Of a stretch of DNA of 18,258 nt, positions 15,970-18,258 are shown piece after piece; the stretch's first letter is position 1, and each line of letters begins with the position of its first letter. Source of the DNA: an uncultured Microbacteriaceae bacterium. GTDB taxonomy: Bacteria > Actinomycetota > Actinomycetes > Actinomycetales > Microbacteriaceae. The notes beneath the pieces were generated by a model. That model saw only the letters and a list, made by a program, of their open reading frames with translations, ran no database searches and was not told the DNA's origin. The stretch spans positions 1 to 18,258 of the forward strand of contig CALUAU010000027.1 of NCBI GenBank assembly GCA_943914115.1. Reading direction: 5' to 3'. A program made the position numbers and the translations under genes.

Positions 15970-17502
15970 ATGAACAACGAGTCGATGGGAAACGTGCCCG
16001 AAAATACCGGCCAGAACCCACACCAGTCGCGGCAGGCCGATGCACAATCACCGCTACCACCGCTGCCACAACCCGGCACACAGCAGCCACAGGGCTGGAA
16101 TCAGGCGCAACCTGCGGGTGCCCAATACGGTCAGCCGCAACCACAGTACGGGCATGCTGAAACGCATCCGGTTACGGAAGTGCTGCCACCGCTTCCCGAG
16201 ACCAATCAGCTGCAAGACCGCACCGCCAAACGGCGCCGACGCAATGGCTGGATAGTGGGCATCTCGGCCGCGGTCGTGGTAATTCTTGCCCTCGGAGCGT
16301 GGGGAGTGCTCGCGCTCACCTCTCGATCGGGAGCCGATAGCCCGCAGGCCGCGGCAGAGAAGCTGTTGCGCTCGGCCGCAGAGTTTGATGTCGTCACCGT
16401 CAGCCAGATGGTCGCACCCAGCGAGCTGGGCGTAGTGAGCGGCCCCGCCCAAGAAGTGATGAAAAGCGGCGGTGGCGGAAACCCCGACGCCGACATTCCA
16501 GGAGTGCAATCGGCGCTGCAAGAACTCAACGCGGCTGGCAGCTCCAGACTCGAGAACTTCCAGACCGACAACACCGACATTGCCGATGGGGTGGTGGCAA
16601 TGCACGTTCAATCGGGCGAACTCGTTATCGAGGGTGATAGCGAACGCTACCAGCAGGCGCTCAATGATCTGCAGACGGCAATGGCATACGAGTCGGCTCT
16701 GCTCGAAGGCGCGAACGAAGACGAAGCGGTGCGTCGCGCGAAAGAAGACGTCGCGCCGGTGACCGATCTCACGCTGCCCAAGACCATCGATCTCACGGAA
16801 CTCAATGAGACCCCAACGATGGGCATGGACATGAAGCTGAGTCTTGTGGCAGTGCAAGAACGCGGACGCTGGTACATCAGCCCGGTCATGTCGATGATCG
16901 AAACCATCAACGTTTCTAGCGGTAACCCCGTCAAGCACGGCAATGAGGTTCTGCCGGCAAAACCCGCAAAAACTCCCGAAGAAGCCGGGATGCAGTTCGT
17001 TGACAACCTGGTGAGTGACGTCATTGGCCTCAGCCAGGGCTCTGGCACGCTGGACGGCACGATCGGTTCGTTGGCTCTGCCCGAACGACGTGTGCTCTCG
17101 ATCTTCGTGCTACCGATGCTTGAACAGGCCCTGGGTAGCGGCGGGGGGTTTGGTGGTCGCCTGCCGCAAGTGACGCTCAGCGGTGAGTTCGAACGTGTGT
17201 CGGGCCTGGGCGAGGTCATGGTGCTGCCGAAGAATGTGAAGGTCAGCGTCGGGGGACAAACGCAGGTGACACTGACGGGAACCTGTGCACAACTGGCAAT
17301 GGGCGGGCAGAAAAGCTGTCTGAGTGACACCGTTCCAGGCTTCAAGGCACTCGGTCTCGACAAACTCGGTCTTGTGACTGTGAAAGAAGACGGCGGCTAT
17401 GTCGTGAGCATCTACGACACCGTGCGGGTATGGGCCCAGACCGCGGGCGAGAACTACCTCAAACTGCGCGATGCCGGCGAACTCGACAAATTGAATGGCT
17501 GA
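15970..17502 (+). CDS. Single-pass membrane protein with duplicated extracytoplasmic domain, function unknown
   Basis: I do not recognise a named family. The 510-residue product starts at ATG 15970 with GAGGGG (15959-15964) at 5 nt. Residues 1-80 are Pro/Gln/Asn-rich and probably disordered in the cytoplasm. KRRRR precedes one transmembrane helix (about 93-116), and the remaining 390 residues should be outside. That part looks like two related units. Each starts with a helix of the type SPQAAAEKLLRSAAEFD (about 124) or TPEEAGMQFVDNLVSD (about 335). Each ends with a strand pattern such as ERGRWYISP or DGGYVVSIYD, reminiscent of NTF2/DUF4878-like folds in actinobacterial anchored proteins. Two Cys near 440-450 (TGTCAQLAMGGQKSCLSD) could form a disulfide. 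The gene lies 159 nt after the dead sortase and 54 nt before the YbjQ-like gene. Confidence 0.8.
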   Translation: MNNESMGNVPENTGQNPHQSRQADAQSPLPPLPQPGTQQPQGWNQAQPAGAQYGQPQPQYGHAETHPVTEVLPPLPETNQLQDRTAKRRRRNGWIVGISAAVVVILALGAWGVLALTSRSGADSPQAAAEKLLRSAAEFDVVTVSQMVAPSELGVVSGPAQEVMKSGGGGNPDADIPGVQSALQELNAAGSSRLENFQTDNTDIADGVVAMHVQSGELVIEGDSERYQQALNDLQTAMAYESALLEGANEDEAVRRAKEDVAPVTDLTLPKTIDLTELNETPTMGMDMKLSLVAVQERGRWYISPVMSMIETINVSSGNPVKHGNEVLPAKPAKTPEEAGMQFVDNLVSDVIGLSQGSGTLDGTIGSLALPERRVLSIFVLPMLEQALGSGGGFGGRLPQVTLSGEFERVSGLGEVMVLPKNVKVSVGGQTQVTLTGTCAQLAMGGQKSCLSDTVPGFKALGLDKLGLVTVKEDGGYVVSIYDTVRVWAQTAGENYLKLRDAGELDKLNG

Positions 17503-17556
17503 GACACTGCGGTAGTGCAGGGGAGCGCGACGACTTTTAAAGATGAAAGGAAAACC

Positions 17557-17874
17557 ATGATCGTAACCACCACGAACTCCGTAGAGGGGCACCCGGTCAC
17601 GCAGTATCTGCGCGTGGTCTCGGGCGAAACCATCGTCGGTATCAACATGTTCAAAGACATCGGTGCGGGCTTCCGCAATATCGTCGGTGGCCGCAGCGCG
17701 GCCTACGAGGGTGAGGTGCAGCAGGCACGTGAGACGGCGCTCGGTGAGATGGTGCAGCGTGCCATTGAGCTGGGGGCTCAGGGTGTTGTTGGTGTTGACA
17801 TCGATTACGAGTCGCTCGGGCAGGGCGGCATGATGATGGTGTGCGCCAGCGGCACCGCCGTTCGGTTCCAGTAG
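17557..17874 (+). CDS. YbjQ/UPF0145 family protein
   Basis: The 105-residue product matches the small YbjQ/UPF0145 (DUF74) family, whose members form oligomeric rings in known structures and have no settled function. The family pattern is clear: GETIVGINMFKDIGAGFRN near residues 23-41, then GGRSAAYEGEVQQAR and ELGAQGVVGVDIDYE, ending in the TAVRF strand. Length is normal and there is no signal peptide or membrane segment, so it is cytosolic. ATG 17557 is chosen because GAAAGGA (17545-17551) precedes it at a good spacing and the family starts MIVTTT. It is 54 nt from the preceding gene, with no obvious promoter or terminator between, so it may be co-transcribed. Confidence 0.9.
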   Translation: MIVTTTNSVEGHPVTQYLRVVSGETIVGINMFKDIGAGFRNIVGGRSAAYEGEVQQARETALGEMVQRAIELGAQGVVGVDIDYESLGQGGMMMVCASGTAVRFQ

Positions 17875-17898
17875 CGCCCACCGCGCGCTAACATTCGC

Positions 17899-17932
17899 TG
17901 AGCCTGCTTGAAGCGTTGTTCGCATAGGCTCA
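17899..17932 (+). terminator. Inverted repeat between the YbjQ-like gene and the small charged protein
   Basis: TGAGCCT (17899-17905) and AGGCTCA (17926-17932) are perfect complements around a 20-nt loop, 24 nt after the YbjQ-like stop. No T-run follows. It could be a weak terminator or an operator upstream of the next gene. I found no -35/-10 pair with acceptable spacing here. Confidence 0.35.
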
Positions 17933-17985
17933 ACTCGACTCGACCACTGGCGAGTCATCTCTCACACAATAAAAAGGAGCCCATC

Positions 17986-18201
17986 ATGGCAGACCTCAAC
18001 GGCGACGGCAAAGAAAGCTTCGGCGAAAAGGTACAGAGCATCGGTAAGACCATCGGTGAAAAGGCCGGCGAACTGCGTGACAGCGAGGGCGTGCAGAACG
18101 CCATCCACGGTGCCGGTGAAGCGGCCAAGAAGGTTACCGGTGGCAAGTTCGACGACAAGATCGACGAGGTCGTTGACAAGCTCGACGGCCCCAACAACTA
18201 G
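17986..18201 (+). CDS. Small charged protein resembling the Rv0909/MT0933 antitoxin family
   Basis: The 71-residue, highly charged, probably helical product starts at ATG 17986 with AAGGAG (about 17974-17979). Its second half (AAKKVTGGKFDDKIDEVVDKLDG) resembles the GGKY-D-x-ID pattern of the Rv0909/MT0933 family, annotated as antitoxin-like in actinobacteria. No toxin gene is adjacent in the window, so a toxin-antitoxin role is unsupported. A stress-related small protein is equally possible. The first residues, DLNGDGKESFGE (3-14), match the spacing of an EF-hand calcium loop (D, N, D, S, E at positions 1, 3, 5, 9, 12), although position 8 is Glu instead of hydrophobic. There is no Cys, signal peptide or membrane segment. 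A strong hairpin follows 26 nt after the stop. Confidence 0.72.
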   Translation: MADLNGDGKESFGEKVQSIGKTIGEKAGELRDSEGVQNAIHGAGEAAKKVTGGKFDDKIDEVVDKLDGPNN

Positions 18202-18227
18202 TCGCCGCGCCCCAAAACTGCGAGCGC

Positions 18228-18258
18228 CCCGGCAATCGGTTCGATCCGATCGGCCGGG
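18228..18258 (+). terminator. Hairpin terminator at the window end
   Basis: CCCGGC (18228-18233) pairs with GCCGGG (18253-18258), and ATCGG (18235-18239) with CCGAT (18246-18250), around a 6-nt loop. The structure is complete at the last base of the window, so whether a T-run follows cannot be seen. It would end the transcript of the small charged protein. Confidence 0.65.

Overview
The window is chromosomal DNA from a GC-rich Gram-positive actinobacterium. The Microbacteriaceae or a close relative is my best guess. The basis is the rpoB-rpoC / rpsL-rpsG-fusA-tuf order, GTG and TTG starts with clear Shine-Dalgarno sites, the actinobacterial form of EF-Tu (DAPGH), and LPxTG/pilin-sortase genes. 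I cannot name the genus from sequence alone. All credible genes are on the + strand; the long minus-strand frames are shadows of the biased codon use.

Region 1 (1-4252) holds the 3' end of rpoB and complete rpoC, the two large RNA polymerase subunits, 48 nt apart. GC-rich hairpins follow. Region 2 (4422-5594) is an unrecognised membrane protein with a long acidic Ala/Glu/Gln-rich N-terminus and four predicted transmembrane segments. Region 3 (5632-10345) is the str operon. It has a good promoter, a structured leader of about 200 nt, rpsL and rpsG (overlapping by one base), an intergenic hairpin, fusA, a separate tuf promoter, tuf, and a textbook terminator with a UUCG loop. The S10 ribosomal protein operon, which often follows tuf in actinobacteria, is not in the remaining 8 kb.

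Region 4 (10346-15830) opens with an unusual AT-richer intergenic segment that can form extended, partly exclusive hairpins. A SpaA-type sortase-assembled pilus locus follows: large surface/tip protein, major pilin, small LPVNTG-like surface peptide, class C pilin sortase. Almost every part is damaged. The large surface protein needs four separate one-base corrections to read through. The pilin keeps its YPKN motif, E-box and LPLTG but lacks the hydrophobic anchor after LPLTG. The sortase has a frameshift plus an internal deletion that removes the stretch with the catalytic His, while the Cys and Arg motifs remain. The small peptide gene alone looks intact. The locus reads as a recently decayed pilus operon. 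This is the most interesting part of the window, though a sequencing or assembly explanation for the one-base changes must be excluded.

Region 5 (15910-18258) has a single-pass membrane protein with a Pro/Gln-rich cytoplasmic tail and what looks like a duplicated extracytoplasmic domain, then a YbjQ/UPF0145 family protein, then a small charged protein resembling the Rv0909/MT0933 antitoxin family that starts with an EF-hand-like loop. A strong hairpin reaches the end of the window.
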